Assembly: GCA_964030785.1 (NCBI GenBank)
Contig: OZ034968.1
Location: 64,702,899-64,766,898 of the forward strand
DNA from: Siderastrea siderea
Taxonomy: Eukaryota; Cnidaria; Anthozoa; Scleractinia; Rhizangiidae
DNA length: 64,000 nucleotides
Direction of reading: 5' to 3'
Position numbers and translations under genes: made by a program. Positions 36,656 through 52,004 of the stretch are shown here, piece by piece. Position 1 is the first letter of the stretch. The number at the start of each line of letters is the position of its first letter. The notes under the pieces are model-generated. The model was not told where the DNA came from. It did no database searches and saw only the letters and a program-made list of their open reading frames with translations.

Positions 36656-39600
36656 TAAATATTTATACGGCACAAATTAGCATACGAATTTGATTAACTG
36701 TGTCTTGCAAACTTTGTGAAAAGAAACTAACTGATTAAAATTGCGGAAATTATTTGGTCAAATAAAATAGAATGAAAATATTCTATAAAAAAAATTATGC
36801 AAATTGGAATAAAATTCTAATATCAGTAAAAGCGTAAAACTACTCATATACTTTCCTAAATGAAAATGTTTTTAGTTTAGATTTAAAACAAGTAAAATTG
36901 TTCTTCCCTCTTATCGCACATGGCAGATTATTCTACAGTCTTGGTGCATCAGCAGTAAAAGCTCTGTCACCAGGAGCTTTCTTCATTTTAGTGGACGGTG
37001 GTGCTAACAGAAGTTCAAATTTGGAGCGAAGACTATATAAATGGATTGATTCTTAATATGGCTAAGGGTACTAATACTGTATAGTCCGGTACTTGGCCAT
37101 GTGTTGCCTTAAAAGTAATATTAAATGTAGCAGTTTCACCCGTGACCCATCACGGCTCAGTCACGCTGTCTCCAGAGTTTTCTTTAAGGTGTAATTTATA
37201 AAATAATCTGAACGTTACCATAAATTGAACATCTTTAGCGTCTCCTGTTGTTGCGTTCCTGTAGAAATCCACGTAGGTTTTACCACCCTCTTCCATAGCC
37301 CTTATCAACTTATAGTCTTGCGATGCATCTTTTGACGGGTATGCCGTTACAACACTCCAGTAATCCTGTCATTCGAAAGATTTTACAAGTAAGAAAGATA
37401 CATATTTAAGCATCAGTCCGTCACTGAAAGATTTCAGTAAGCTATCTCAGTGATAAGCATTCCAAAGGGTTCCATTTTCTCTTATCTCCCCAACTGAGCA
37501 AGTGGACATTGGTTTGAGATTAAGACATACGGCCTGTGTGCTCAGCTGGCTAGGCTTGAGGAGACAGCTGACACTTCTTTTGAAACAAAAAGACTACGCC
37601 TAAGTTATAAGTCAGCAATAATTGAAATTTGTCGAGGTGGCACTTAACACACGCAACAAAGATGGAAAATTTCTAATGCGTGTCCTTAAATCCGAACTAA
37701 AAAAGAGTTCTTAACGTAATCTAAGGCACCGTTAAAATAAACGTGCTTACAACAAAATCCCCACCCCCCTACCCCTCCAGAGAAGCCTTAAGATCCCGAA
37801 AGGTATTCAAGAGAATAGGCAGTCAGGCTTAAACGTAAAGCAATATGAATGTTTATATACGACTGTGTTGAAGAAAATGTTTCTCAATTTTAAACTGCCT
37901 GAAATCTATCTAATTTGAAAACCTAATTGGCTGGCATGGAATAGTATAATACGCCAACAAAGTAGAGTTACTTCACTTATCAAATGTTTTGAAACTCTTC
38001 ATAACATCCGGCTATCCCCCAAGGGACCGACTAAGCCGACTGGCTCATTGCTGTCGGAAAGTGAATAAGCCGCGGGTTAGTCCATCGCCGGTTACCGCCA
38101 GCTAATATATGTTTCTCTGTTTGTGGTAGCTTGATGAATGATCTGAATGGAGGTAGGTATTGAGAAATGATTGATCATGAGGCACGTGACATCACTTTTG
38201 AGTGACTGAAGCCAGGTCGATACTGTATCGCGCCAGTTGAAAACTAAGGGACTGTTCGTTATTTATGCCTAAGGGGGGGCCAGTGTTTAGAGGGGGGGGG
38301 GTAAAATTTTCAAAATCAACGAAAAAGTCGGGGTGTTTTTTAAAATGCAGTAGAAATAAGGGGGGTAAACTTTTAGAAATTGTTGTTTCAACACTTGTGT
38401 AGCCGTTTTGCAGACATTTAAAAAGTTGAGCTCTGTTTCGAGAATTCTATTTCCAAAGAACCTGGTCTTACCTTGAAAAGCCAAGAAAACGTGATGTGGA
38501 GCAGCGTTATTTAAATGTTCCAATATATAACTTATTAAATCCCTTTTAAATACATGCAATCTAATATTTAATATTAGCAAAATCCACACACGTGTCATTT
38601 GCCGGGGCCAGTTGTAGTTTACAGTATTGTAGTGCGTACATATATAGCCATCCTCAAACAGCAAAACTAGAGATTGTTCCAGCTTGCCAACGCCATATAG
38701 GAGTCATTTTCTCAGAAGTACATCCTCGTGGTTCAAGCCTTGCAATGAACTTCTTACAAACTTTCCTACCATTGATTTCTCTCTTAAATCGGATCTTCTC
38801 TGGGCCCACGTTAATACCGGTGCTGCAAATTTACTTTCCTTGCTGAGTGCTTCCGTACTGTACGTAGCCTACGCGTACGATCACAAATGACCTTGCACTG
38901 GATTTTGGTTTATCGCCACGCGGCCAGAACACGTGTTTTACGCAATTTCGCAATCAGAAGCACGTCGCATCCTAAGGGGAGGGGAGGGGGGGGGGGTAAA
39001 ATTTTGAACCTGTCACATAAACGGGGGGGCTAATTTTTTAAAATACCCACTTTTGGGGAGGGGTAAATTTTTCATATGCCTGAATTGGTTGAAAATCACC
39101 GACCCCCCCTTAGCCATAAATAACGAACAGTCCCTAAACCACTTCTCTTTAAGTAAACATTACCTATAAAGACATAGACTTACATCAAGATACTCCGTGC
39201 CAGAGGCAACCCCACCAAGAGCAATATCATAGTTTACCATGCGTCTGCCACCAGGATTTGTGGTAAAAGCGACTGCACACCAGCCAGTGGTTTTGCACGT
39301 CATGTTGAACATCAACATGCTTTTGCTGTACGCCCATTTTAGCTGGAAATTGCCATCACCAGAATCGACGCTGGCATACTTCAATGCTATTTAAGAATAG
39401 CAAAAGGAGGGAAAATATTAGTTTTAAGGTACATATCCATTATGCTTTAGCTTGGTAGTGAAATCAACCTATAAGTAATTGGAATACAATAAAGTCAAGA
39501 TCATTTCTTTTCAGAGTGAAAAAACACAGGCAGTTCAGGCAAGAATAGGAAAAGCCACGACACGTGACCCCAACTCACCAGCAGGTTTTGTGGGTGTTGG

Positions 39601-41084
39601 AGAAGGCATGCCTGTTTTAGTTGTAGATGACACCATCATAGCAGTGGACGGCCTTATTCCAGCAGCCTGCATTGCCTCCATGATTAGGTTACGTTTGATG
39701 GTAAATACGCCAGCGGCAGTGTGTTTTGTCAGACCTGAATTGGCGTCAGCGGAGGCGTGGAGTGCCCATGCAATATAAACTTTAGTATCGCTCTGCAAAT
39801 TAAAAAAAAAGGATATAAAGAACACTTACTACCAACTAACTAGTCTTATACTGCATGCGTTTACACTAGGGCGAAACATGTTTACTCTGATCACGAATGA
39901 AACATGTCTGATCATGTAAAGAGTTCACATAATGCAGTGCATCGCGCGAAACACAATCGAAACATGTTTATTCTGACCATGATGGAAATTACCTCATGAG
40001 GTAGTTTCGATCTAGGTTAGACGAAACACGTTAGACATGGCGGCTGAACGGAGAGGAAGCGAGTGCCCGAAAGATCCTTAATTGGGGCTAACAATGCGAC
40101 AAAATTACTTTTGATTCGTATATGGACTGATGATGAGATACATGGACAGTCATCGGTGATGATGCAGTACCCCGCAAGCCCTTGTAAAAGGACAAAAACC
40201 CAATCAGACAATCGCTATAAATTGCTGAGCTTGTCGAAAATGGAATATTTTGCACCAAAGATTGCAAAAATCCTCCTCCTTGCAATGATCTAAGGGACCC
40301 TTCGCCTCTAAAGGGCTTGATTAAACTACAGAATGAATGCAACAGCAAGTTGCAGCTCCATTCCTCGGTTTTAAAAGCGTAATTATCAAGAATTTATGCA
40401 TGTTCGTCAACTGCAAAAATTATATAGGACCGCGCGTGAAGCGTGTTTGAAACTGACACCTTGAGTGAACAATGTAATTACAAACATGTTTAGAAAGACA
40501 CGTTTCATTTAAACATGTTTGCTATAAACATGCTTCGGTGCTAGTGTGAACGCAGCTTTAGATTTCAACTCATTTCATGGGGATTACAGCCAACCAAGCG
40601 ATTGGGAAGTCAGGGCATGTTTTGCAGTATTCCGACGATTGCAGACGTTAGCCTGGTAGCATTTATGGCCAGCGCAATTGCATGCACTCAAGTTGAAAAA
40701 CAATGTAACACTGATGAAAAAGGACAGAAAACCGTGTTTGATCTTTAGTTCTTTCTCATTAAAGAGTCATGAAAAGCCTCGGCTTTAAAGCTGGCTGAGG
40801 TTGGTTTGACACAACGACAAAGGTGAAGCCCCACTTTTGTTACATTTAGGGTGTTTTAGACAGCCTGGCCTCTTGCGTACAAAGGCATACCAGACAAAAC
40901 TTTGCAGTTTAGTTTTAGTGGCCTTTTCATAAAAAACAAACAAACAAGCAAACATTTAGAAGAGGCCACACTCTTCTTTGCTTTTTAAAAATCGAGCAAA
41001 GGCCCGTCTCCGAGCACCGGCTACTTTATCTTTTGCAAGTCAAAGGCAGGTTTTGGAGAATTGCAACTAGCATTAGTAGGAGGT

Positions 41085-41162
<78 letters not shown>

Positions 41163-44100
41163 TAATAATAAATGAATAACAAATATTCATACGGCACAAA
41201 TTAGCATACGAATTTGATCAAATGTGTCTTGCAAACTTTGTGAACATAAACTAACTGATTAAAATTGCGGAAATTATTTGGTCAAATAAAATAGAATGAA
41301 AATATTCTATAAATGCAAATTAGAATAAAATTCTAATATTAGTAAAAGCGTAAAACTACTCATATACTTTCCAAAATGAAAATGTTTTCAGTTTAGATTT
41401 AAAACAAGTAAAATTGTTCTTCCCTCTTATCGCACATGGCAGATTATTCCACAGTCTTGGTGCAGCAGCAGTAAAAGCTCTCTCCCAGGAGCTATCTTCA
41501 TTTTAGTGGACGGTGGTGCTAACAGAAGTTCAAAGGTTGGAGCGAAGACTATATAGATGGATTGATTCTTAAAATGGCTAAGGGTACCAACACTGTATAG
41601 TCTGGTACTTGGCCATGTGTTGCCTTAAAAGGGATATTAATTAAATGTAGCAGTTTCACCCGTGGCCCATCACGGCTCACTCACGCTGTCTCCAGAGTTT
41701 TTCGGCTTTATGGTGTAATTTATAAAATAATCTGAACTTTACCATAAACTGAACATCTTTAGCGTCTCCTGTTGTTGCGTTCCTGTAGAAATCCACGTAG
41801 GTTTTACCACCCTCTTCCATAGCCCTTATCAGCTTATAGTCTTGCGATGCATCTTTTGACGGGTATGTCGTTGCAACACTCCAGTAGTCCTGTCGATCGA
41901 AAGAGATTACAAGTAAGAAAGATACATATTTAAGCATCAGTCACTGAAAGATTTCAGTAAGCTATCTCAGTGATAAGCAATCCAAAGGGTTCCTCTTATC
42001 TCCCTAACAGAGCAAGTGGACATGGGTTTGAGATTAAGACACAGGGCCTGTGTGCTCAGCTGGCTAGGCTGAGGAGACAGCTGACACTTATTTGGAAGAA
42101 GAAGACTTCGCCTAAGTTCTAAGTCAGCAATAATTTAAAATTTGTCGAGGTGGCACTTAACGCACGTAACAAAGATGGAAAATTTCTAATGCGTGTCCTT
42201 GAATGCGTATTAAAAGAGAATTCTTAACATAATATAAGGCACCGTTAAAATAAACGTGCTTACAACAAAATCCCCACCCCCCACCCCTCCAGAGAAGCCT
42301 TAAGATCCCGAAAGGTATTCAAGAGAATAGGCAGTCAGGCTTAAACGTAAAGCAAAATGAATGCTAATATACCGACTGTGTTGAAGAAAATATTGTTTCT
42401 CAATTTTAAACTGCCTGAAATCTATCTAATTTGAAAACCTACTTGGCTGGAATAGTAATACGCGAACAAAGTGGAGTTACTTCACTTATCAAATGTTTTG
42501 AAACTCTTCATAACATCCGGCTATCCCCCAAGGGACCGACTAAGCCGACTGACTCATTGATGTCGGAAAGTGAATAAGCCGCAGGTTAGTCCATCGCCAG
42601 TTACCGCCAGCTAATTTAAAATATTTCTTTGTCTGTAGTAGCTTGATGCATTACCTGAATGGAGGTAGGTATTGAGAAATGATAGATCAAGAGGCAAATG
42701 ACATCAGGTTTGAGTTACTGAAGCCAGGTCGATACTGTATCGCGCCAGATGAGAACTAAACCACTTCTCTTTAAATAAACATTAACTACAAAGACACAGA
42801 CTTACATCAAGATACTCCGTGCCAGAGGCAACTCCACCAAGAGCTATATCATAGTTTACCATGCCTCTGCCACCAGGATTTGTGGTAAAAGCGACTGCAC
42901 ACCAGCCAGTGGTTTTGCAAGTCATGTTGAAGATCAACATGTTGTTGCTGTACACCCATTTTAGCTGGAAATTGTCATCACCAGAATTGACGCAGGCATA
43001 CTTCAATGCTATTTAAAAGAATAGCAAAAGCAGGAAAAATATTAATTTTAAGGTACATATCCATTATGCTGTGAAATCAACCTATAAGTAATTGGAATAC
43101 AATAAAGTCAAGATCATTTCTTTTCAGAGTGAAAAAACACAGGTAGTTCAGGCAAGAATAGGAAAAGCCACGACACATGAACCCAACTCACCACCAGGTT
43201 TTGTGGGTGCTGGAGTAGGCATGCTTGTTTTAGTTGTAGATGACACCATCATAGCAGTGGACGGCCTTATTCCAGCAGCCTGCATTGCCTCCATGATTAG
43301 GTTGCGTTTGGTCGTAAGTACGCCAGTTGCAGTATGTTTTGTCAGACCTGAATTGGCGTCAGCGGAGGCGTGGAGTGCCCACGCAATATAAACTTTAGTA
43401 TCGCTCTGCAAATTTAAAAAAAAGGACATAAAGAACACTTACTACCAACTAACTAGTCTTATACTGCGTTTACACTAGGGCGAAACATGTTTACTCTGAT
43501 CACGAATGAAACATGTTTGACCATGTAAAGGGTTCACATAATGCAGTGCATCGCGCGAAACATGATCGAAACATGGTTATTCTGACCATGAAAGAAATTA
43601 CCTCATGAGGTAGTTTCGATTTAGGTTAGACGAAACACGTTAGACATGGCGGCTGAACGGAGAGGAAGCGAGTGCCCGAAAGATCCTTAATTGGGGCTAA
43701 CAATGAAAAAAAAAATTACTTTTGATTCGTATATGGACTGATGACGAGATACATGGACAGTCATTGGTGATGATGCAAAACCCCGCAAGCCCTTGTAAGA
43801 GGACAAAAACCCAATCAGACAATCGCTATAAATTGCTGAGCTTGTCGAAAATGGAATATTTTGTACCAGAGATAGCAAAAATCCTCTCTTCTTGCAATGA
43901 TCTAAAGGACTCCATTCCTCGGTTTTAAAAGCGTAATTATCAAGAATTTATGCATGTTCGTAAACTGCATAAATTATATAGAACCGGGCGTGAAGCGTGT
44001 TTGAACCTGACACCTTGAGTGAACAATGTAATTACAAACATGTTTAGAAAGACACGTTTCATTTAAACATGTTTGCTATAAACATGCTTCGGTGCTAGTG

Positions 44101-44633
44101 TGAATGCAGCTTTCGATTTCAACTCATTTCATGGGGAATTCGGCCAACCAAGCGATTGGGAAGTCAGGGCATGTTTTACGGTATTCCTGCGATTGTATAC
44201 GTTAGCCTGGTAGCATTTATGGCCAGCGCAATTGCATGCACTCAAGTTGAAAAACACTGTAACACTGATGAAAAAAGGACAGAAAACCGTGTTTGATCTT
44301 TAGTTCTTTCTCATTAAAGAGTCATGAAAAGCCTCTTTAAAGCTGGCTTTTAGGTTGGTTTGACACAACGACAAAGGTGAAGCCCCACTTTTGTTATATT
44401 TAGGGCGTTTTAGACAGCCTGGCCTCTTGCGTACAAAGGCATACCAGACAAAAGTTTGCGGTTTAGTTTTAGTGGCCTTTTCATAAAAAAAAAAACAAAC
44501 AAACATTTAGAAGCCATACTCTTCTTTGCTTTTTAAAAATCGAGCAAAGGCCCGTCTCTGAGCACCGCTACTTTATCTTTTGCAAGTTAAAGGCAGTTTT
44601 TGAAAGGTTGCATCTAGCATAAGTAGGAGGTTG

Positions 44634-44701
<68 letters not shown>

Positions 44702-47700
44702 TAATAAATGAATAACAAATATTTATACGGCACAAATTAGCATACGAATTTGATCAAGTGTGTCTTACAAACTTTGTGAAAATAAACTAACTCATTAAAA
44801 TTGCGGAAATTATTTGGTCAAATAAAATAGAATGAAAATATTCTATAAATGCAAATTAGAATAAAATTCTAATATTAGTAAAAGCGTAAAACTACTCACA
44901 TACTTTCCTAAATGAAAATGTTTTCAGTTTAGATTTAAAACAAGTAAAATTGTTCTTCCCTCTTATCGCACATGGCAGATTATTCTACAGTCTTGGTGCA
45001 GCAGCAGTATAAGCTCTGTCACCAGGAGCTTTCTTCATTTTAATGGACGGTGGTGCTAACAGAAGTTCAAAGTTGGAGCGAAGACTATATAAATGGATTG
45101 ATTCTTAAAATGGCTAAGGTTACTAATACCGTATAGTCCGGTACTTGGCCATGTGTTGCCTTCTGTTAAAAGTAAAATTAAATGTAGCAGTTTCACCCGT
45201 GACCCATCACGGCTCAGTCACGCTGTCTCCAGAGTTTTCTTTAAGGTGTAATTTATAAAATAATCTGAACTTTACCATAAATTGAACATCTTTAGCGTCT
45301 CCTGTTGTTGCGTTCCTGTAGAAATCCACGTAGGTTTTACCACCCTCTTCCATAGCCCTTATCAGCTTATAGTCTTGCGATGCATCTTTTGACGGGTATG
45401 CCGTTACAACACTCCAGTAATCCTGTCGTTCGAAAGATTTTACAAGTAAGAAAGATACATATTTAGGCATCAGTCCGTCACTGAAAGATTTCAGTGAGCT
45501 ATCTCAGTGATAAGCATTCCAAGGGGTTCCATTTTCTCTTATCTCCCTAACTGAGCAAGTGGACTTTGGTTTGAGATTAAGATATACGGCCTGTGCGCTC
45601 AGCTGGCTAGGCTGAGGAGACAGCTGACACTTCTCTTGAAACAAGAAGACTACGCCTAAGTTATAAGTCAGCAATAATTGAAAATTTGTCGAGGTGGCAC
45701 TTAACACACGCAACAAAGATGGAAAATTTCTAATGCGTGTTCTTAAATGCGAATTAAAAAAGAGTTCTTAACGTAATATAAGGCACCGTTAAAATAAACG
45801 TGCTTACAACAAAATCCCCACCCCCCACCCCTCCAGAAAAGCCTTAAGATCCCGAAACGTATTCAAAAGAATAGGCAAGTTTGGCTTAAACGTAAAGCAA
45901 TATGAATGTTTATATACCGACTGTGTTAAAGAAAATGTTGTTTCTCAATTTTAAACTGCCTGAAATCTATCTAATTTGAAAACCTAGTTGACTGGAATAG
46001 TAATACGCCAACAAAGTAGAGTTACTTCACTTATCAAATGTTTTGAAACTCTTCATAACATCCCTGTCCGCCAAGGGACCGACTAAGCCGACTGACTCAT
46101 TGATGTCGGGAAGTGAATAAGCCGCGGGTTAGTCCATCGCCGGTTAACACCAGCTAATTAATGTTTCTTTGTTTGTGGTAGCTTGATGTATTATCTAAAT
46201 GGAGGTAGGTATTGAGGAATGATAGATCATGAGGCACATGACATCAGGTTTGAGTTACTGAAGCCAGGTCGATACTGTATTGCGCCAGATGAGAACTAAA
46301 CCACTTCTCTTTAAGTAACCATTAACTATAAAGACATAGACTTACATGAAGATACTCCGTGCCAGAGGCGACCCCACCAAGAACTATATCATAGTTTACC
46401 ATGCGTCTGCCACCAGGATTTGTGGTAAAAGCGACTGCACACCAGCCAGTGGTTTTGCACGTCATGTTGAACATCAACATGCTGTTGCTGTACGCCCATT
46501 TTAGCTGGAAATTGCCATCACCAGAATCGACGCTGGCATACTTCAATGCTATTTAAGAATAGCAAAAGGAGGAAAAATATTAGTTTTAAGGTACATATCC
46601 ATTATGCTTTAGCTTGGTAGTGAAATCAACCTATAAGTAATTGGAATACAATAAAGTCAAGATCATTTCTTTTCAGAGTGAAAAAACACAGGCAGTTCAG
46701 GCAAGAATAGGAAAAGCCACGACACGTGACCCCAACTCACCAGCAGGTATTGTGGGTGTTGGAGAAGGCATGCCTGTTTTAGTTGTAGATGACACCATCA
46801 TAGCAGTGGACGGCCTTATTCCAGCAGCCTGCATTGCCTCCATGATTAGGTTACGTTTGATGGTAAATACGCCAGTGGCAGTGTGTTTTGTCAGACCTGA
46901 ATTGGCGTCAGCGGAGGCGTGGAGTGCCCACGCAATATAAACTTTAGTATCGCTCTGCAAATTAAAAAAAAAAGGACATAAAGAACACTTACTACCAACT
47001 AACTAGTCTTATACTGCGTTTACACTAGGGCGAAACATGTTTACTCTGATCACGAATGAAACATGTTTGACCATGTAAAGAGTTCACATAATGCAGTGCA
47101 TCGCGCGAAACACAATCGAAACATGTTTATTCTGACCATGATGGAAATTACCTCATGAGGTAGTTTCGATCTATGTTAGACGAAACACGTTAGACATGGC
47201 GGCTGAACGGAGAGGAAGCGAGTGCCCGAAAGATCCTTAATCGGGGCTAACAATGCGACAAAATTACTTTTGATTCGTATATGGACTGATGACGAGATAC
47301 ATGGACAGTCATCGATGATGATGCAGTACCCCGTAAGCCCTTGTAAAAGGACAAGAACCCAATCAGACCATCGCTATAAATTGCTGAACTTGTCGAAAAT
47401 GGAATATTTTGCACCAAAGATTGCAAAAATCCTCCTCCTTGCAATGATCTAAAGGACCCTTCGCCTCTAAAGGGCTTGATTAAACTACAGAATGAATGCA
47501 ACAGCAAGTTGCAGTTCCATTCCTCGGTTTTAAAAGCGTAATTATCAAGAATTTATGCGTGTTCGTAAACTGCAAAAATTATATAGGACCGCGCGTGAAG
47601 CGTGTTTCAAACTGACACCTTGAGTGAACAATGTAATTACAAACATGTTTAGAAAGACACGTTTCATTTAAACATGTTTGCTATAAACATGCTTCGGTGC

Positions 47701-48240
47701 TAGTGTGAACGTAGCTTTAGATTTCAACTCATTTCATGGGGATTACAGCCAACCAAGCGATTGGGAAGGCAGGGCATGTTTTGCGGTATTCCGACGATTG
47801 TACACGTTAGCCTGGTAGCATTTATGGCCAGGGCAATTGCATGCACTCAAGTTGAAAAACAATGTAACACTGATGAAAAAAGACCGAAAACCGTGTTTGA
47901 TCTTTAGTTCTTTCTCATTAAAGAGTCATGAAAAGCCTCGGCTTTAAAGCCGGCTTTTAGGTTGGTTTGACACAACGACAAAGGTGAAGCCCCACTTTTG
48001 TTACATTTAGGGTGTTTTAGACAGCCTGGCCTCTTGCGTACAAAGGCATACCAGACAAAACTTTGCAGTTTAGTTTTAGTGGCCTTTTCATAGAAAACAA
48101 ACAAACAAACAGAAGAGGCCACACTCTTCTCTGCTTTTTAAAAATCGAGCAAAGGCCCGTCTCCGAGCAGCGCTACTTTATCTTTTGCAAGTCAAAGGCA
48201 GGTTTTGGAGAATTGCAACTAGCATTAGTAGGAGTTGAAT

Positions 48241-48292
<52 letters not shown>

Positions 48293-51200
48293 GAATAACA
48301 AATATTCATACGGCACAAATTAGCATACGAATTTGATCAAATGTGTCTTGCAAACTTTGTGAACATAAACTAACTGATTAAAATTGCGGAAATTATTTGG
48401 TCAAATAAAATAGAATGAAAATATTCTATAAATGCAAATTAGAATAAAATTCTAATATTAGTAAAAGCGTAAAACTACTCATATACTTTCCTAAGTGAAA
48501 ATGTTTTCAGTTTAGATTTAAAACAAGTAAAATTGTTCTTCCCTCTTATCGCACATGGCAGATTATTCCACAGTCTTGGTGCAGCAGCAGCCAGCTCTCT
48601 CAATTGGAGCTTTCTTCATTTTAGTGGACGGTGGTGCTAACAGAAGTTCAAAGTTGGAGCGAAGACTATATAGATGGATTGATTCTTAAAATGGCTAAGG
48701 GTACTAATAATGTATAGGCTGGTACTTGGCCATGTGTTGCCTTAAAAGGGATATTAATTAAATGTAGCAGTTTCACCCGTGGCCCATCACGGCTCACTCA
48801 CGCTGTCTCCAGAGTTTTTCGGCTTTATGGTGTAATTTATAAAATAATCTGAACTTTACCATAAACTGAACATCTTTAGCGTCTCCTGTTGTTGCGTTCC
48901 TGTAGAAATCCACGTAGGTTTTACCACCCTCTTCCATAGCCCTTATCAGCTTATAGTCTTGCGATGCATCTCTTGACGGGTATGTCGTTGCAACACTCCA
49001 GTAATCCTGTCGTTCGAAAGAGATTACAAGTAAGAAAGATACATATTTAAGCATCAGTCACTGAAAGATTTCAGTAAGCTATCTCAGTGATAAGCAATCC
49101 AAAGGGTTCCTCTTATCTCCCTAACAGAGCAAGTGGACATGGGTTTGAGATTAAGACACAGGGCCTGTGTGCTCAGCTGGCTAGGCTGAGGAGACAGCTG
49201 ACACTTATTTGGAAGAAGAAGACTTCGCCTAAGTTCTAAGTCAGCAATAATTTCAAATTTGTCGAGGTGGCACTTAACGCACGTAACAAAGATGGAAAAT
49301 TTCTAATGCGTGTCCTTAAATGCGAATTAAAAGAGAATTCTTAACATAATATAAGGCACCGTTAAAATAAACGTGCTTACAACAAAATCTCCACCCCCCA
49401 CCCCTCCAGAAAAGCCTTAAGTTCCCGAAAGGTATTCAAGAGAATAGGCAGTCAGGCTTAAACGTAAAGCAAAATGAATGCTAATATACCGACTATGTTG
49501 AAGAAAATATTGTTTCTCAATTTTAAACTGCCTGAAATCTATCTAATTTGAAAACCTACTTGGCTGCAATAGTAATACGCCAACAAAGTGGAGTTACTTC
49601 ACTTATCAAATGTTTTGAAACTCTTCATAACATCTCTATCCCCCAAGGGACCGACTAAGCCGACTGACTCATTGATGTTGGAAAGTGAATAAGCCGCAGG
49701 TTAGTCCATCGCCAGTTACTGCCAGCTAATTTAAAATATTTCTTTGTCTGTAGTAGCTTGATGCATTACCTGAATGGAGGTAGGTATTGAGGAATGATAG
49801 ATCAAGAGGCAAATGACATCAGGTTTGAGTTACTGAAGCCAGGTCGATACTGTATCGCGCCAGATGAGAACTAAACCACTTCTCTTTAAATAAACATTAA
49901 CTACAAAGACACAGACTTACATCAAGATACTCCGTGCCAGAGGCAACCCCACCAAGAGCAACATCATAGTTTACCATGCCTCTACCACCAGGATTTGTGG
50001 TAAAAGCGACTGCACACCAGCCAGTGGTTTTGCAAGTCATGTTGAAGATCAACATGTTGTTGCTGTACACCCATTTTAGCTGGAAATTGCCATCACTAGA
50101 ATTGACGCTGGCATACTTCAATGCTATTTAAGAATAGCAAAAGGAGGAAAAATATTAATTTTAAGGTACATATCCATTATGCTGTGAAATCAACCTATAA
50201 GTAATTGGAATACAATAAAGCCAAGATCATTTCTTTTCAGAGTGAAAAAACACAGGTAGTTCAGGCAAGAATAGGAAAAGCCACGACACATGAACCCAAC
50301 TCACCACCAGGTTTTGTGGGTGTTGGAGTAGGCATGCTTGTTTTAGTTGTAGATGACACCATCATAGCAGTGGGCGGCCTTATTCCAGCAGCCTGCATTG
50401 CCTCCATGATTAGGTTGCGTTTGGTCGTAAATACGCCAGTTGCAGTATGTTTTGTCAGACCTGAATTGGCGTCAGCGGAGGCGTGGAGTGCCCACGCAAT
50501 GTAAACTTCAGTATCGCTCTGCGAATAAAAAAAAGGACATAAAGAACACTTACTACCAACTAACTAGTCTTATACTGCGTTTACACTAGGGCGAAACATG
50601 TTTACTCTGATCACGAATGAAAGCTGTTTGACCATGTAAAGAGTTCACATAATGCAGTGCATCGCGCGAAACATGATCGAAACATGGTTATTCTGACCAT
50701 GAAAGAAATTACCTCATGAGGTAGTTTCGATTTAGGTTAGACGAAACACGTTAGACGTGGCGGCTGAACGGAGAAGAAGCGAGTGCCCGAAAGATCCTTA
50801 ATTGGAGCTAACAATGAAAAAAAAAATTACTTTTGATTCGTATATGGACTGATGACGAGATACATGGACACTCTTTGCTGATGATGCAAAACCCCGCAAG
50901 CCCTTGTAAAAAGACAAAAACCCAATCAGACCATCGCTATAAATTGCTGAGCTTGTCGAAAATGGAATATTTTGTACCAAAGATTGCAAAAATCCTCTCT
51001 TCTTGCAATGATCTAAAGAACTCCATTCCTCGATCGGTTTTGAAAGCTTAATTATCAAGAATTTATGCATGTTCGTAAACTGCGTAAATTATATAGAGCT
51101 GGGCGTGAAGTGTGTTTGAACCTGACACCTTGAGTGAACAATGTAATTACAAACATGTTTAGAAAGACACGTTTCATTTAAACATGTTTGCTATAAACAT

Positions 51201-51943
51201 TCTTCGGTGCTAGTGTGAACGTAGCTTTAGATTTCAACTCATTCCATGGGGATTACAGCCAACCAAGCGATTGGGAAGTCAGGGCATGTTTTACGGTATT
51301 CCTGCGATTGTATACGTTAGCCTGGTAGCATTTATGGCCAGGGCAACTACATGCACTCAAGTTGAAAAACAATGTAACACTGATGAAAAAAAGGACAGAA
51401 AACCGTGTTTGATCTTTAGTTCTTTCTCATTAAAGAGTCATGAAAAGCCTCTTTAAAGCTGGCTTTTAGGTTGGTTTGACACAACGACATAGGTGAAGCC
51501 CCACTTTTGTTATATTTAGGGCTTTCTAGACAAGCAAGCCTCTCGCGTACAAGGCATACCAGACAAAAGTTTGCAGTTTAGTTTTAGTGGCGTTTTCATT
51601 AAAAAAAAAAAACCAAACAAACATTTAGAAGAAGCCACGCTCTTCTTTGCTTTTTAAAAATGGAGCAAAGGCCCGTCTCCGAGCACCGCTACTTTATCTT
51701 TAGACTGCGAGTAGTCTCTAATTTTGGTGATGGCGATTGTGGGGCTGGCGAAATACACACACGCGCGCGCGCGAAATTTCGAGAAGACGCGTCTCCTGGA
51801 AATTTCGCGCGGGCGCGTGTGTGTATTTCGCCCGCCCCAGAATCGCGATCGCCAAAATTAGAGACTACTTGCAGTCTACTTTATCTTTTGCAACTGAGTC
51901 AAAGGCAGTTTTTGAAAGGTTGCAACTAGCATTAGTAGGAGGT

Positions 51944-52004
<61 letters not shown>

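Noticed and set aside
38287..38664. 125-aa minus-strand frame
   Set aside because: Lies inside the GGGAC-ended element, low complexity at its end and no domain.
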